Part shown: piece after piece, positions 8,248 through 16,783 of the stretch | Position numbering within the stretch: position 1 is the stretch's first letter | How the letters are laid out: the number at the start of each line of letters is the position of its first letter | Source of the DNA: Candidatus Acetocimmeria pyornia | GTDB taxonomy: Bacteria > Bacillota > Sulfobacillia > UBA3575 | DNA: 33,440 nucleotides | NCBI GenBank assembly: GCA_004367365.1 | Contig: SESX01000008.1 | Span: forward strand, 1 to 33,440 | Direction: 5' to 3' | Made by a program: the position numbers and the translations under genes | The notes under the pieces: generated by a model | What the model was told of the DNA's origin: nothing | Seen by the model: the letters and a program-made list of their open reading frames with translations, nothing else | The model's database searches: none

Positions 8248-8847
8248 TTATCTCCCCCGCCTTTTCCTCGCCTGACCATCTCCAACAATAGTTAAGCCCG
8301 TAAGTCTCTCAAGAGAGTACAGGAGCTGTGCCACGCGGAAGGTGATCTCATTGGCCCGGTAGATGGCCAGCCCTTTTCCGGCTGCCTTTCCCCCCACGGT
8401 AAGGGCCGCGATGCCACCTACGGTAAGCATACCTAACACCGATTCACTGATACTCGAGAAAGCCACCAACCGGAGAACAATTGCCGCCCCGGCAGCACCA
8501 CTGACAGTTCCAACGATGTCACCCACAATATCATTTAAAACACTGGCCACCCTGTCGGCGTTTCTCACCAGACGGATGGCCTGCCGGGCCCCTTTCTTTT
8601 TTTTGGCAGCCATCGCGTGAAATGGGGTTTCGTCGGCAACTGCCACGGCTACCCCAACAATGTCCGCGACAACACCCACAAGTATGATCCCCAGGAGAGC
8701 CGGAAAAGCTATTTCCAGGCCCATCCGCTTCATCAGTGTTTGGGAAGGCAAGGTTACCAGAACGCCCAGAATAAAGGTGAGCGAACCCAGGACGATGCCC
8801 TGCCTAAGCCATGCTTGTACCCTTATTCGGTTATTATCATTACCCAA
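8248..8847 (-). CDS. Unknown integral membrane protein, weak DUF21/CNNM resemblance
   Basis: A 199-aa hydrophobic protein with predicted membrane segments near residues 16-34, 45-70, 110-130 and 133-155. Between them is a soluble stretch ADETPFHAMAAKKKKGARQA, then IRLVRNADRVASVLNDIVGD. That pattern (small residues, basic cluster, Leu/Arg helix, then Asn/Asp before a Gly/Ala-rich membrane helix) recalls the DUF21 domain of CNNM-type transporters, but it lacks their CBS domains. The C-terminus is basic. The TTG start at 8847 has AGGTGA upstream. Its stop codon touches the dxs start, and a 9-bp palindrome lies 25-57 bases upstream. Its role is unknown. Confidence 0.75.
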   Translation of the reverse strand: MGNDNNRIRVQAWLRQGIVLGSLTFILGVLVTLPSQTLMKRMGLEIAFPALLGIILVGVVADIVGVAVAVADETPFHAMAAKKKKGARQAIRLVRNADRVASVLNDIVGDIVGTVSGAAGAAIVLRLVAFSSISESVLGMLTVGGIAALTVGGKAAGKGLAIYRANEITFRVAQLLYSLERLTGLTIVGDGQARKRRGR

Positions 8848-8871
8848 CCAGTGTCACCTCATAAGACCGAC

Positions 8872-8904
8872 GTCGAATGTGAATTCCAGTCACCTACATT
8901 CGAC
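8872..8904. promoter_or_regulatory. Palindrome upstream of the membrane-protein/dxs unit
   Basis: GTCGAATGT (8872-8880) and ACATTCGAC (8896-8904) are perfect 9-bp inverted repeats 15 bases apart, just upstream of the start at 8847. It could be an operator or a leader hairpin. The arms resemble a Spo0A box lacking its first T, so Spo0A binding is possible but not supported. Confidence 0.4.
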
Positions 8905-9893
8905 CTCTTGTCCTGAATAAAGGCAAGGAAACCTTGGTTTTAGTATGTTAAAAGCCGGAGACAAAAATAAATCGAGGCAAAATTGAGGCAGATGGCAGCC
9001 CACCGGGTAAACATTGTGCCTTAGGTCCAGCAGGCTTTCCCGGGTACCGGCCTGGCGTCGCCGCCATGGTGGTTTCCCTTTAACGGTACCCCTGCTCCGT
9101 CACCGCAAGCAGGACTGGATTACCACTTAGGACACACTATAATCCCCGCCGGGCTTCGGGTCTTGATGCGAACAGCCTAGGAGTTTTCCTCAACACCCTC
9201 AAATGTTTCCTAGCCTCTTTTGCAGAATGGGTTTTGGACTCAACCGTTGCTGCTGAACCGGGCCCGCACCGCAGCAACGTCTTCTCAGCCTGTCCCCCAT
9301 CCCGCTCAAGGCAGGCTACACTGCACACAGCATGCCTACACCGCATGCAGGTTCATCCCCCAAGGCGTAATCGTATCTCGACATTGACCACGCGCTTGGG
9401 CCTCCGCGGGGGCAGGGTCAACGCCCACATGCCCTTGTGGATCGCCCCCCCCCTTAACTCCCAGCACCAACCCCCGACTGGGCGTCAGAAGCCAGCACCA
9501 GGAACTTCATCGTTGTGCCCTTGGCGGATTTTTAGGCCCGCCTTCAGAAACACCGAGTGTGACTAGGATACTGCGCCACCTGCCTTCACAGCAAAGGTCT
9601 AGATTCTAGATGCCATCCTTTCATTTCATTAAAATATTACTAGATACTATTAAACCCGAGTACTAAGTTAACGCAAGACAGTATTAAATCTTGAACATGA
9701 TTAAATTAAACGCGTCACCGGTTGACTGGTCATGCAGTATCAAGCATTACCCTGCTCATCTTGAATCAGTTGAGGCAAAACCCATTTTATCACAAGGCAT
9801 AAGCCCTCTTCAACAAACAAATCAGCTGAAATGGCCCTTGATTCGAGCAGGTACGAACGTCACGGCCAGTAGAGATTCCCGGCTGTTATGTCA
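8905..9893. other. Gene-poor intergenic region, about 1 kb
   Basis: No convincing gene is seen. It holds an inverted repeat GGGTACCG/CGGTACCC (9042-9049, 9084-9091), a run of nine C (9445-9453), and a distinctly AT-rich stretch (about 9590-9800) unlike the neighbourhood. Open frames here are short and lack good SDs or recognisable motifs. It may be decayed foreign or mobile DNA, which is inference from composition. Confidence 0.5.
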
Positions 9894-10784
9894 CTAGCTG
9901 TCCCGTTCCAGGACAAAATGAAGCAAATCCAAGAAAAACTGGGCTCGAGCCCCAAATAGTTTTAACGCCGTCCCCGCCTCTGCGGCTGCCTCTGCAGCCA
10001 GACGCCGAGCTTCATTGAGCCCGACCAAGGAGGGATAAGTGGCTTTACCGTGTTTTTGGTCGCTGCCCGTCTTCTTCCCGAGCCTCCGCTCATCACCAAC
10101 CACGTCCAGGATGTCATCAGTAATTTGAAAGACAAGGCCGAAACCATCCGCCCAACGCGAAAGGGCCTCAACTTCTTCCAGCCCGGCCCCGGCAAGAATG
10201 GCACCAATGCGCACCGAGGCCTTGAAGATCGCACCGGTTTTCATTCGGTGGATCCTGCGCATCTCTGAAAGCCCAATCCGCCGGCCTTCCGCCGCAAGGT
10301 CCAAGACCTGGCCGCCGACCATACCCAGGCTGCCGGCAGCACGTGCTACCTCGGTTACCACCCTTAAGGTCGCCCCTGGAGATGACCGCCCGTTCTGAGC
10401 ATTGGCGGCAACGAGCTCAAAGCCCAAGGTCAAGAGGGCGTCTCCGGTTAGGACGGCCGTGGCCTCACCGAATGCCTTGTGACAGCTGGGTTGCCCCCGC
10501 CGGTAGTCATCATCATCCATGCACGGCAGGTCATCATGGATCAACGAGTAGGTATGAATTAGCTCAAGCCCGCAGGCCGCAGGCAGGACATCCTCGGCCC
10601 GCCCTCCCACCAGTTCGGCAGCTTCCAGCACTAGAATGGGTCGGAGCCGCTTTCCTCCGCCGAGAACGCAGTAACGCATTGCCCGGTGCACATCCTCAGG
10701 TGGGGTATCTGCCCCAGGTAAGAAGCCATCAAGGGCAGCCTCAACCTGTTTCGCCCTCTGCCTCAACTTTTCTGCAAGCTGCAT
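9894..10784 (-). CDS. ispA: Polyprenyl (farnesyl/geranyl) diphosphate synthase
   Basis: Condenses isopentenyl diphosphate with allylic diphosphates to make geranyl/farnesyl diphosphate. The 296-aa protein has the first Asp-rich motif DDLPCMD (D84, D85, D90), LGGGKRLRP in the IPP site, and the second motif DDILD (223-227), as in short-chain synthases of about 300 aa. The ATG at 10784 is one base after the xseB TGA and has AAGGGG upstream; a longer in-frame extension inside xseB is rejected. Gene order xseA-xseB-ispA is conserved across Firmicutes. The MEP enzyme Dxs is encoded nearby. Confidence 0.95.
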   Translation of the reverse strand: MQLAEKLRQRAKQVEAALDGFLPGADTPPEDVHRAMRYCVLGGGKRLRPILVLEAAELVGGRAEDVLPAACGLELIHTYSLIHDDLPCMDDDDYRRGQPSCHKAFGEATAVLTGDALLTLGFELVAANAQNGRSSPGATLRVVTEVARAAGSLGMVGGQVLDLAAEGRRIGLSEMRRIHRMKTGAIFKASVRIGAILAGAGLEEVEALSRWADGFGLVFQITDDILDVVGDERRLGKKTGSDQKHGKATYPSLVGLNEARRLAAEAAAEAGTALKLFGARAQFFLDLLHFVLERDS

Positions 10785-10785
10785 C

Positions 10786-11097
10786 TCAGGCCCCTTCCTC
10801 AACTTCGAATGGTACGCGCTTGGCCTCCTCGCTGCCTTTAATTTCAATCAGCTTTTCGATCCTGCCTTCGGCGTCGTTTAGGAGCCGGGTACAGATTCGC
10901 GACATCTTGACCCCCCGTTCAAAAAGCCGCAGTGATTCTTCAAGGGTCAACTCCCCTTTTTCCAGGGTTCGAACCACTTCCTCAAGTTCTGCAAGGGCAG
11001 TCTCAAAGTCAGGTACAGGCTGATTCTCGGCATTTTCAACCAGGGTTTGTCCACCGTCAACCTCCTGACCCCTGTTGGCGGGAGCTTCGTCCGGCAA
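10786..11097 (-). CDS. xseB: Exodeoxyribonuclease VII small subunit
   Basis: Small subunit of ExoVII, a single-strand-specific exonuclease. The conserved core FETALAELEEVVRTLEKGEL continues with TLEESLRLFERG and the rest of the short helical hairpin. At 103 aa it is longer than the usual 70-80, with an extra N-terminal 28 residues (PDEAPANRG onward). The TTG at 11097 is the start best supported, by GGAGGTGG about 10 bases upstream. It overlaps the end of xseA by 41 bases, so translation is probably coupled. Confidence 0.9.
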   Translation of the reverse strand: MPDEAPANRGQEVDGGQTLVENAENQPVPDFETALAELEEVVRTLEKGELTLEESLRLFERGVKMSRICTRLLNDAEGRIEKLIEIKGSEEAKRVPFEVEEGA

Positions 11098-12322
11098 AAA
11101 TATCCACCTCCCTCACCCCATTCACAGTGCAGCGGATCTCACCATCAACAACGGTAACCCTCAGGCGGGCCTCCGGCTCTACCTGGGCCACACTTCGGAC
11201 AAGGGTGCCGGATGGTACCAGGTGGCAAAGAGTGTAGCCGCGGGCCAGGATCGCCAATGGGCTCAGGGCCTCAAGCCGCCCCACGGCCTGCTGCAGCCGG
11301 GCCCTTCGCCCCTCCAGGTAGCTCCGAAGGGTAACTCTGAGACGGTGGTGGAGAAAATCAAGGTGCTGACGCTCCTGCAGGACCCGTTCCCGGGGCCGCC
11401 GCATCCCAGGGCCAACAACCAGGTTGTGAACCAGGCTCCGTCGTTGGTTCAACCAGGCTCTCAAGGCCGTATCCAGGCGGGCACGGCTCTCACTGATCCG
11501 GCGCAAGAGTTCGTCTTTCTCCGGGATCACCAGTTCGGCCGCCGCGGATGGTGTTGGTGCGCGGACATCGGCCACGAAATCGGCAATGGTAAAATCAGTT
11601 TCGTGTCCAACGGCCGAGACCACCGGAACCCGGGCTGCAAAGATACTCCTGGCCACCACCTCTTCGTTGAAAGCCCAGAGTTCTTCCAGGGAACCTCCAC
11701 CACGGCCGACAATGATCACGTCCACGGCATCTTTTCCCTCGAGCCTGTCCAGCCGGGCTATGGCCCTGGCGATTTCATCAGGTGCCCTCGGCCCCTGAAC
11801 CTGTACCGGTGCCAGGAGGATGGAAACATTGGGAAACCGGCGGCACAAAATGGTGATGATGTCCCTGACCGCCGCCCCGGTCGGAGAGGTCACTACCCCT
11901 ACCCGCCTGGGGAGCAGGGGAAGCCGCCTCTTCCGGGCCTGGTCAAAAAAGCCTTCCGCGGCCAGTTTACGCTTCAGCCGTTCAAATTCAGCGTGCAGGG
12001 CCCCGATACCGTCTGGGACCAGGTCTTCTACGTAGAGCTGGTACTGCCCGGCCCGCTCGAAAACCCCAATGTAACCGCGGGCAACCACCGCCAGTCCGCT
12101 GCGCGGACGAAAACTCAGGGTCCGGTTCCAATCCTGAAACATAACACAGCGAAGGCAGGCACGGTCGTCCTTCAGGGTAAAGTACATGTGACCGGAAGAA
12201 TGGTGCTTGAAATTAGAAATCTCCCCCCGAACCCTCAAGTCCCTGAGGAGGGCGTCAGACCGGAGCAAATCCTTCAGGTGACGGGTAACCTGGCCGACGG
12301 AAAGAACGGCGGCCCCGTTCAT
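11057..12322 (-). CDS. xseA: Exodeoxyribonuclease VII large subunit
   Basis: Catalytic large subunit of ExoVII. The 421-aa protein has an N-terminal OB-fold (about 5-105, [22 protein letters not shown]), the catalytic domain with [15 protein letters not shown] and [17 protein letters not shown], then [20 protein letters not shown], a long coiled region and a C-terminal segment with LARGYTL. The ATG at 12322 overlaps the folD TGA (ATGA), a classic coupled junction. Length is at the short end of the family (about 400-460). Confidence 0.96.
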   Translation of the reverse strand: MNGAAVLSVGQVTRHLKDLLRSDALLRDLRVRGEISNFKHHSSGHMYFTLKDDRACLRCVMFQDWNRTLSFRPRSGLAVVARGYIGVFERAGQYQLYVEDLVPDGIGALHAEFERLKRKLAAEGFFDQARKRRLPLLPRRVGVVTSPTGAAVRDIITILCRRFPNVSILLAPVQVQGPRAPDEIARAIARLDRLEGKDAVDVIIVGRGGGSLEELWAFNEEVVARSIFAARVPVVSAVGHETDFTIADFVADVRAPTPSAAAELVIPEKDELLRRISESRARLDTALRAWLNQRRSLVHNLVVGPGMRRPRERVLQERQHLDFLHHRLRVTLRSYLEGRRARLQQAVGRLEALSPLAILARGYTLCHLVPSGTLVRSVAQVEPEARLRVTVVDGEIRCTVNGVREVDIFAGRSSRQQGSGG

Positions 12323-13158
12323 TGGGCCGCCTGGAGGGTGTTTTTCAGGAGCATGGTAATGGTCATCGGGCCTACCCCTCCAGGTACCGGAGTGATGGCT
12401 GAGGCACGTTGCGAAGCGGCGTCAAAGTCAACATCACCTACCAGCTTGCCGTCTACCCGGTTAACTCCAACGTCGATCACCACTGCACCCTCCTTCACCA
12501 TGTCACCGGTAATCATCTTCGCCCGGCCTGTGGCAACCACCAAGATCTCGGCACGCCTCGTGTGGCTGGCAAGGTCACTGGTTCTGGAGTGGCAGATGGT
12601 TACCGTTGCGTGCCGGGCGAGGAGAAGCTGTGCCACTGGTTTGCCCACGATGTTACTGCGCCCGACCACCACCGCTTCCTTGCCCTTGATCGCGACACCG
12701 GAGCGCTCGAGCAATTCGATAACCCCGTTGGGGGTACAGGGTACGAAACCAGGATCTCCAATGTAGAGCTTCCCGACGTTTACCGGGTGGAACCCGTCCA
12801 CATCCTTATCTGGGTTGATGGCATTAATTACTGCTTTTTCGTCAATGTGGTCCGGGAGAGGCAGCTGAACCAGGATGCCGTGGATCTTGGGATTTTGGTT
12901 CAGTTCATCCACCACCGCCAGGACCTTTTCCTGTGTCGTTTCGGCCGGCAGCCGGTAGACCTCTGAATACATCCCTACCTTCTGGCAAGCCTTCTCCTTG
13001 TTGCGCACATAAGTCTGGGAAGCAGGGTCTTCCCCAACCAAAACCACCGCCAGGCCCGGGATGATCCCTTTTTCTTTCTTGACCGCATCAACCTCCCTCT
13101 TAATATCCTCCCTGATTTCACTGGCGATCGCTTTCCCGTCTATAATTTTCGCCGGCAC
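12319..13158 (-). CDS. folD: Bifunctional methylenetetrahydrofolate dehydrogenase/cyclohydrolase
   Basis: Interconverts 5,10-methylene-THF, methenyl-THF and 10-formyl-THF with NADP+ in one-carbon metabolism. Visible motifs are [13 protein letters not shown] with the catalytic Lys, GILVQLPLP, the Rossmann motif [11 protein letters not shown] and the C-terminal [12 protein letters not shown]. About 279 aa, normal. The GTG at 13158 gives the common start [11 protein letters not shown] and has GGAG eight bases upstream; an in-frame GTG at 13167 lacks a spaced SD. One-carbon units also come from GlyA, encoded elsewhere in the window. Confidence 0.96.
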   Translation of the reverse strand: MPAKIIDGKAIASEIREDIKREVDAVKKEKGIIPGLAVVLVGEDPASQTYVRNKEKACQKVGMYSEVYRLPAETTQEKVLAVVDELNQNPKIHGILVQLPLPDHIDEKAVINAINPDKDVDGFHPVNVGKLYIGDPGFVPCTPNGVIELLERSGVAIKGKEAVVVGRSNIVGKPVAQLLLARHATVTICHSRTSDLASHTRRAEILVVATGRAKMITGDMVKEGAVVIDVGVNRVDGKLVGDVDFDAASQRASAITPVPGGVGPMTITMLLKNTLQAAQ

Positions 13159-13346
13159 GCCCTTCACTCCCTATCTTATGTGATTACCATCTTGCCATCA
13201 TTGCCCCTCAAGCTGACGTCTCCTGTGTCTTAGGTTCAGCCGGTCCACCGGCCACCGGGCCTTCCCCTCTGGTCACTCGTGACTGCCATGAAAATGCAAA
13301 ACACTGCTGGGCTCAGAAGCAGGGCTGTTGATGTAACACGCCTTAC

Positions 13347-14738
13347 TCATTTCCCTCGAAGGTACCGGTCCATGTCCGCAGCCGCCTTTTTCCCCGCACC
13401 CATGGCAAGGATCACTGTCGCCGAACCAGTAACACTATCACCACCGGCCCAAATCCCGGGTGCCGAGGTCCGGCCGGTTTCCTCGTCGGCAATGATCCCG
13501 CCCCACGAGCGGAGTTCAAGGCCTTGAATCTGCCTGGGCAGGACCGGGTTCGGACGGGTTCCGAGGGCCATCACCACCGTGTCCACTTCCAGGACAAACT
13601 CCGAACCCTCGATGGGAACCGGCCGCCGGCGGCCGGAAGCATCCGGTTCGCCGAGTTCCATCTGGAGGCATTCCATTCCAGAAACCCACCCCTTTTCATC
13701 CCCTAGAATCCGCTTGGGATTAGTGAGCAGGCGGAAGCGAACCCCTTCCTCCTTGGCGTGCTCAATCTCTTCCCGGCGGGCAGGCATTTCTTCATCAGAG
13801 CGCCGGTAGACGATATAGGCCTCCTCGGCACCCAGGCGCAGGGCGCATCGTACGGCGTCCATTGCTACATTACCGCCTCCGACAACCGCGACACGCCGAC
13901 CGCACTTGATGGGGGTGTCATATTCAGGAAACAGGTAGGACTTCATCAGGTTGGTCCTGGTCAAGAACTCGTTGGCCGAGTAAACACCATTGAGGTTTTC
14001 CCCGGGGATGCCCATGAACCTGGGTAACCCAGCCCCAGTCCCAAGAAAAATAGCGTCGTACCCCTGCTCTTTCAGGTCATCAATGGTCAGGGTGTACCCG
14101 ACAACGACATTGGTCAGCACCTCTGCCCCGAGCTTGCGGACGTAGTCTACTTCCCTCTCTACGATGGCTTTCGGTAGGCGAAACTCGGGGATCCCGTAAA
14201 CCAGGACTCCTCCGGCGGCATGAAGGGCTTCAAAGACCGTTACCCGGTAACCCTTTTTCGCCAGGTCACCTGCCACCGTCAACCCAGCCGGCCCCGACCC
14301 GATCACAGCTACTTTCCGGGCCTTATCGGGCCCCGTCTTCTCAATTTCGGCCAGGCCTTCAGCTGCCTCCCAGTCAGCCGCAAACCTCTCAAGCCGCCCG
14401 ATAGCTATCGGCTCACCCTTTTTGCGCAAAACACACCTGACCTCACACTGCTCTTCCTGGGGACAAACCCGGCCGCAAACGGCAGGAAGGTTGTTGGTTT
14501 CCTTGATGGTCCGGATCGCCCTCCGGAAATCACCCTCCTTGATGGCAGCGATGAACTGCGGAATCTGAACCGCGACCGGACAGCCTTCAATACACGGGGG
14601 GTTTTTGCACTGGAGGCAGCGCCCGGCTTCCTCCTGCGCCATCTCTGCGGTATAACCCAGGGGAACTTCATTAAAATTGCCTATCCTCTCCGCTGACCCC
14701 TGCTCGGGCATCGGAACCCTGGTTTTTCTAACCGCCAT
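13347..14738 (-). CDS. nfnB: NfnB/SudA-type NADPH oxidoreductase large subunit (GltA-like)
   Basis: Flavoprotein of the glutamate synthase small-chain/sulfide dehydrogenase family. With the partner downstream in sequence it forms NfnAB (electron-bifurcating NADH-ferredoxin:NADP+ oxidoreductase) or a ferredoxin:NADP+/sulfide dehydrogenase. The 463-aa protein has N-terminal Fe-S cysteine motifs CLQCKNPPCIEGCP and CGRVCPQEEQCEVRC, the FAD fold GSGPAGLTVAGDL and the NADPH fold VVGGGNVAMDAVR, and ends with APGIWAGGDSVTG. The ATG at 14738 has GGAGG upstream; the longer open frame reads into nfnA and is rejected. It overlaps nfnA by 11 bases. Confidence 0.92.
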   Translation of the reverse strand: MAVRKTRVPMPEQGSAERIGNFNEVPLGYTAEMAQEEAGRCLQCKNPPCIEGCPVAVQIPQFIAAIKEGDFRRAIRTIKETNNLPAVCGRVCPQEEQCEVRCVLRKKGEPIAIGRLERFAADWEAAEGLAEIEKTGPDKARKVAVIGSGPAGLTVAGDLAKKGYRVTVFEALHAAGGVLVYGIPEFRLPKAIVEREVDYVRKLGAEVLTNVVVGYTLTIDDLKEQGYDAIFLGTGAGLPRFMGIPGENLNGVYSANEFLTRTNLMKSYLFPEYDTPIKCGRRVAVVGGGNVAMDAVRCALRLGAEEAYIVYRRSDEEMPARREEIEHAKEEGVRFRLLTNPKRILGDEKGWVSGMECLQMELGEPDASGRRRPVPIEGSEFVLEVDTVVMALGTRPNPVLPRQIQGLELRSWGGIIADEETGRTSAPGIWAGGDSVTGSATVILAMGAGKKAAADMDRYLRGK

Positions 14739-15570
14739 ACCCCTCACCTCCACACCGGCACTGCTCCCGGGCCAGGGTTTCTTCCTCCTGGTACATCCGG
14801 GCCCGTCGAATGGCTTCCTCAAAGTCCACCTCATGCCCGTCAAACATCGGCCCATCCACACAGCAGAACCTGGTTTTACCTCCGACCGTAACCCGGCAAG
14901 CACCACACATCCCGGTTCCATCCACCATGATGGGATTCAAGCTGACCCACGTCTTAACCCCATGGGGCTTGGTAACCCGGGCCACCGCCTGCATCATAAC
15001 CAGTGGCCCAACGGCGATAACTTCGTCGTAAGAACCCTCCTCCCTGAGAAGCCTGTCCACGATGTCTGTAACAAATCCATGATGGCCTTTGCTTCCATCG
15101 TCTGTGGTCACATAAAGCTTCCGGCTGACTGCCCTCATCTCCTCCTCCAGGATCAGAAGTTCTGCCGTCCGGGCCCCAATGACTGAGATCACCTCCACCC
15201 CTCTTTCAAACATGGCCTTGGCCTTGGGGTACACAGGAGCAACCCCAACACCCCCACCCACACACATGACCCGCCCACCAGTGGGCAGTTCAGCCGGTAC
15301 CCCTAAAGGCCCAAGGAAATCAGGCAGGCTGTCCCCAGGCTCCATGGCCCCCAGGAGGGCAGTAGTCTTACCCACCTCCTGAACCACGATGGTCACTGTT
15401 CCTGCCCCGGGGTTATAGTCGGCAATGGTCAAAGGAATGCGTTCACCTTTCTCATGGATTCTGACCATGACAAACTGCCCCGGCTCAGCCCTGCGGGCAA
15501 CTAGAGGCGCCTTAACCACAAAGAGTTTGATGGTCGGGTTTAGAGTCCGCTTTTCGATGATTTCGTACAC
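14728..15570 (-). CDS. nfnA: NfnA/SudB-type FAD/NAD-binding subunit
   Basis: Small subunit of an NfnAB/SudAB enzyme, related to dihydroorotate dehydrogenase electron-transfer subunits. The 280-aa protein has a flavin domain with GERIPLTIADYN, an NAD domain with CVGGGVGVAPVYPKAKAM, and a [2Fe-2S]-type cysteine set GMCGACRVTV plus FCCVDGPMFDGHEVDF. The extra C-terminal CRCGG lies after the usual end. The GTG at 15570 with SD GGAGG 7 bases upstream gives the usual MYEIIEKRTLNP start; the longer frame has no SD. A Rex-like site lies 182 bases upstream of the start, consistent with NADH-responsive control. Confidence 0.92.
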   Translation of the reverse strand: MYEIIEKRTLNPTIKLFVVKAPLVARRAEPGQFVMVRIHEKGERIPLTIADYNPGAGTVTIVVQEVGKTTALLGAMEPGDSLPDFLGPLGVPAELPTGGRVMCVGGGVGVAPVYPKAKAMFERGVEVISVIGARTAELLILEEEMRAVSRKLYVTTDDGSKGHHGFVTDIVDRLLREEGSYDEVIAVGPLVMMQAVARVTKPHGVKTWVSLNPIMVDGTGMCGACRVTVGGKTRFCCVDGPMFDGHEVDFEEAIRRARMYQEEETLAREQCRCGGEGYGG

Positions 15571-15952
15571 CTTGATTCCTCCACTTATGGATATTGGCCC
15601 CACCCCGAACTGTACCGGTTACAACGAAGTTCAGATCGCTGCAAGCCTTAACTTCTTATTCACGTCTCCCTTTTAACTTCTCCCCCCGAACTTTCCAACA
15701 CTCACTCTTCCGCTCAAATATTCTACGGTCAGCACCGATATCCTCTGTTGATTGTGCATATTCACACAAGTACAAAAATCCCGGCTGCTCGCCCACTTGT
15801 GAGAGCTGCGGGTCCAGCAAGGCAGCACACAGGGTTGCCGAAACCTCGAACCGAAAAAACTAAAAGCCGGACCCAAAAGATCAAACCCGGTGTTACCCGG
15901 GCCATGCTTACCCGTTATCCAGGCCGTATGCACCACTTTGCCGACAGCCCGG
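15571..15952. other. Intergenic region upstream of nfnAB
   Basis: This 382-bp gap between nusB and nfnA holds the Rex-like operator (15752-15769). A small hairpin CCCGG/CCGGG lies just after the nusB stop (about 15886-15900) and could be a weak terminator, but only three T follow. No gene is seen. Confidence 0.5.
15752..15769. promoter_or_regulatory. Rex-like operator
   Basis: TTGTGCATATTCACACAA has the half-sites TTGTG and CACAA spaced by exactly eight bases, as in the Rex redox-repressor operator (TTGTGAANNNNTTCACAA). The inner AA/TT bases do not match. It precedes nfnAB, an NAD(P)H-linked gene pair of the kind Rex controls in anaerobes. Confidence 0.45.
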
Positions 15953-16408
15953 CTACCCAGTGACAGGGTCTGGTTCTTTCCCCTCCCGTTCGGAATCCGG
16001 CCGGGAACCTGTTTTCCTCCGGGCTAGATTCCCCAGGATCCCGTTGATGAATTTACCGGACTCGCTGGTACTGTACCTCTTGGCCAATTCCACCACTTCG
16101 TTAATGGAGACACCCACCGGGATATCATCCCGGTAATACATCTCATAAAGGGCCAACCGCAGCAAATTGATGTCAACCCGGGCCATGCGCTCCAGGCTCC
16201 AATCAACGGCACTTTCTTGGATTATCGCGTCAAGAGACCGTCGCTTTTCCCAAACCCCCTGAACCAGGTCGCGGGCAAATTCCACTTCCTCTACTGGAAG
16301 GGGGGCCTCGGCCAAAGACCTGTCGAAGGCCAGTTCAGGATCGGTACCTCCTACATCCATCTGAAACAGGATCCGGAAAGCTAGTTCCCTGGCCCGCCGC
16401 CTGCTCAA
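15953..16408 (-). CDS. nusB: Transcription antitermination factor NusB
   Basis: All-helical RNA-binding factor that joins the antitermination complex on rRNA operons. The 151-aa protein carries the typical start SRRRARELAFRILFQMD, ERMARVDINLLRLALYEM and the helix VSINEVVELAKRYSTSESGKF (cited in part), all diagnostic of the family. The C-terminal tail (RKTGSRPDSEREGK) is extended and hydrophilic. It starts with TTG at 16408, with GGAGGTG upstream. It is the last gene of the asp23-amaP-DUF2273-nusB set, a common clostridial order. Confidence 0.95.
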   Translation of the reverse strand: MSRRRARELAFRILFQMDVGGTDPELAFDRSLAEAPLPVEEVEFARDLVQGVWEKRRSLDAIIQESAVDWSLERMARVDINLLRLALYEMYYRDDIPVGVSINEVVELAKRYSTSESGKFINGILGNLARRKTGSRPDSEREGKEPDPVTG

Positions 16409-16519
16409 GCCTGTGCTGCACCTCCCTAAAATCCATCCGGCACCATCTCTGAACCGGACACTTGAACTGCCCTCGAATGTACCTGACCCTGCCCGGCCGG
16501 CCCCGGGGTCCAGGCTACC

Positions 16520-16765
16520 CTATTCATGGTTTCTGCGCCGGCCAGAAGGCAAATACCGGTCAACAACTCCCCAGAAATCCTCCCCCTCATCGACCCGCTT
16601 GCCAACGAAATACCCAACCAGAACACAAACCAAGATGAAGACCGCACCGAACAGGCCGTACTTGAGAATCAAAAGGCTTAACCCCAGTCCAACCAGGGCT
16701 CCAACGAGTTTTCCCCGGTGCTTGCCCCAGAGTTCTGACAGAAGCTTCTCCCACAAGGGGCCCAC
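16520..16765 (-). CDS. DUF2273 small membrane protein
   Basis: An 81-aa protein with a Gly-rich hydrophobic hairpin (GKLVGALVGLGLSLLILKYG, then LFGAVFILVCVLVGYFVG) and a charged tail with VDEGEDFW, matching the DUF2273 family found next to Asp23 and AmaP in Firmicutes. The GTG start has a purine-rich GGAGCGGAGG upstream. It lies 18 bp after amaP. Function is unknown; family context suggests the envelope-associated Asp23 complex. Confidence 0.88.
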   Translation of the reverse strand: MGPLWEKLLSELWGKHRGKLVGALVGLGLSLLILKYGLFGAVFILVCVLVGYFVGKRVDEGEDFWGVVDRYLPSGRRRNHE

Positions 16766-16783
16766 CCCTCCGCTCCACAGTGG

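Noticed and set aside
9042-9091. Inverted repeat GGGTACCG/CGGTACCC
   Set aside because: Arms of 8 bp with a 34-base gap and no T tract or associated gene; could be chance, noted only in the region description.
9137-9897. Several 68-110 codon frames in the ispA-upstream gap
   Set aside because: Unusual composition, no SDs, mutually overlapping on both strands and no motif; none looks like a transposase or any other family.
11075-12766. 563-codon + strand open frame opposite xseA and folD
   Set aside because: It is fully antisense to two well-supported genes with clear motifs. The long open frame follows from GC-rich codon bias, and its translation is Pro/Gly/His-rich with no domain.
13168-13346. 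Promoter candidate TTGAGG-17-GGTAAT before folD
   Set aside because: Two mismatches in each hexamer; not distinguishable from background without mapped transcripts.
15884-15902. Possible terminator after nusB
   Set aside because: Only a 5-bp stem and a three-T tail; too weak to list as a terminator.
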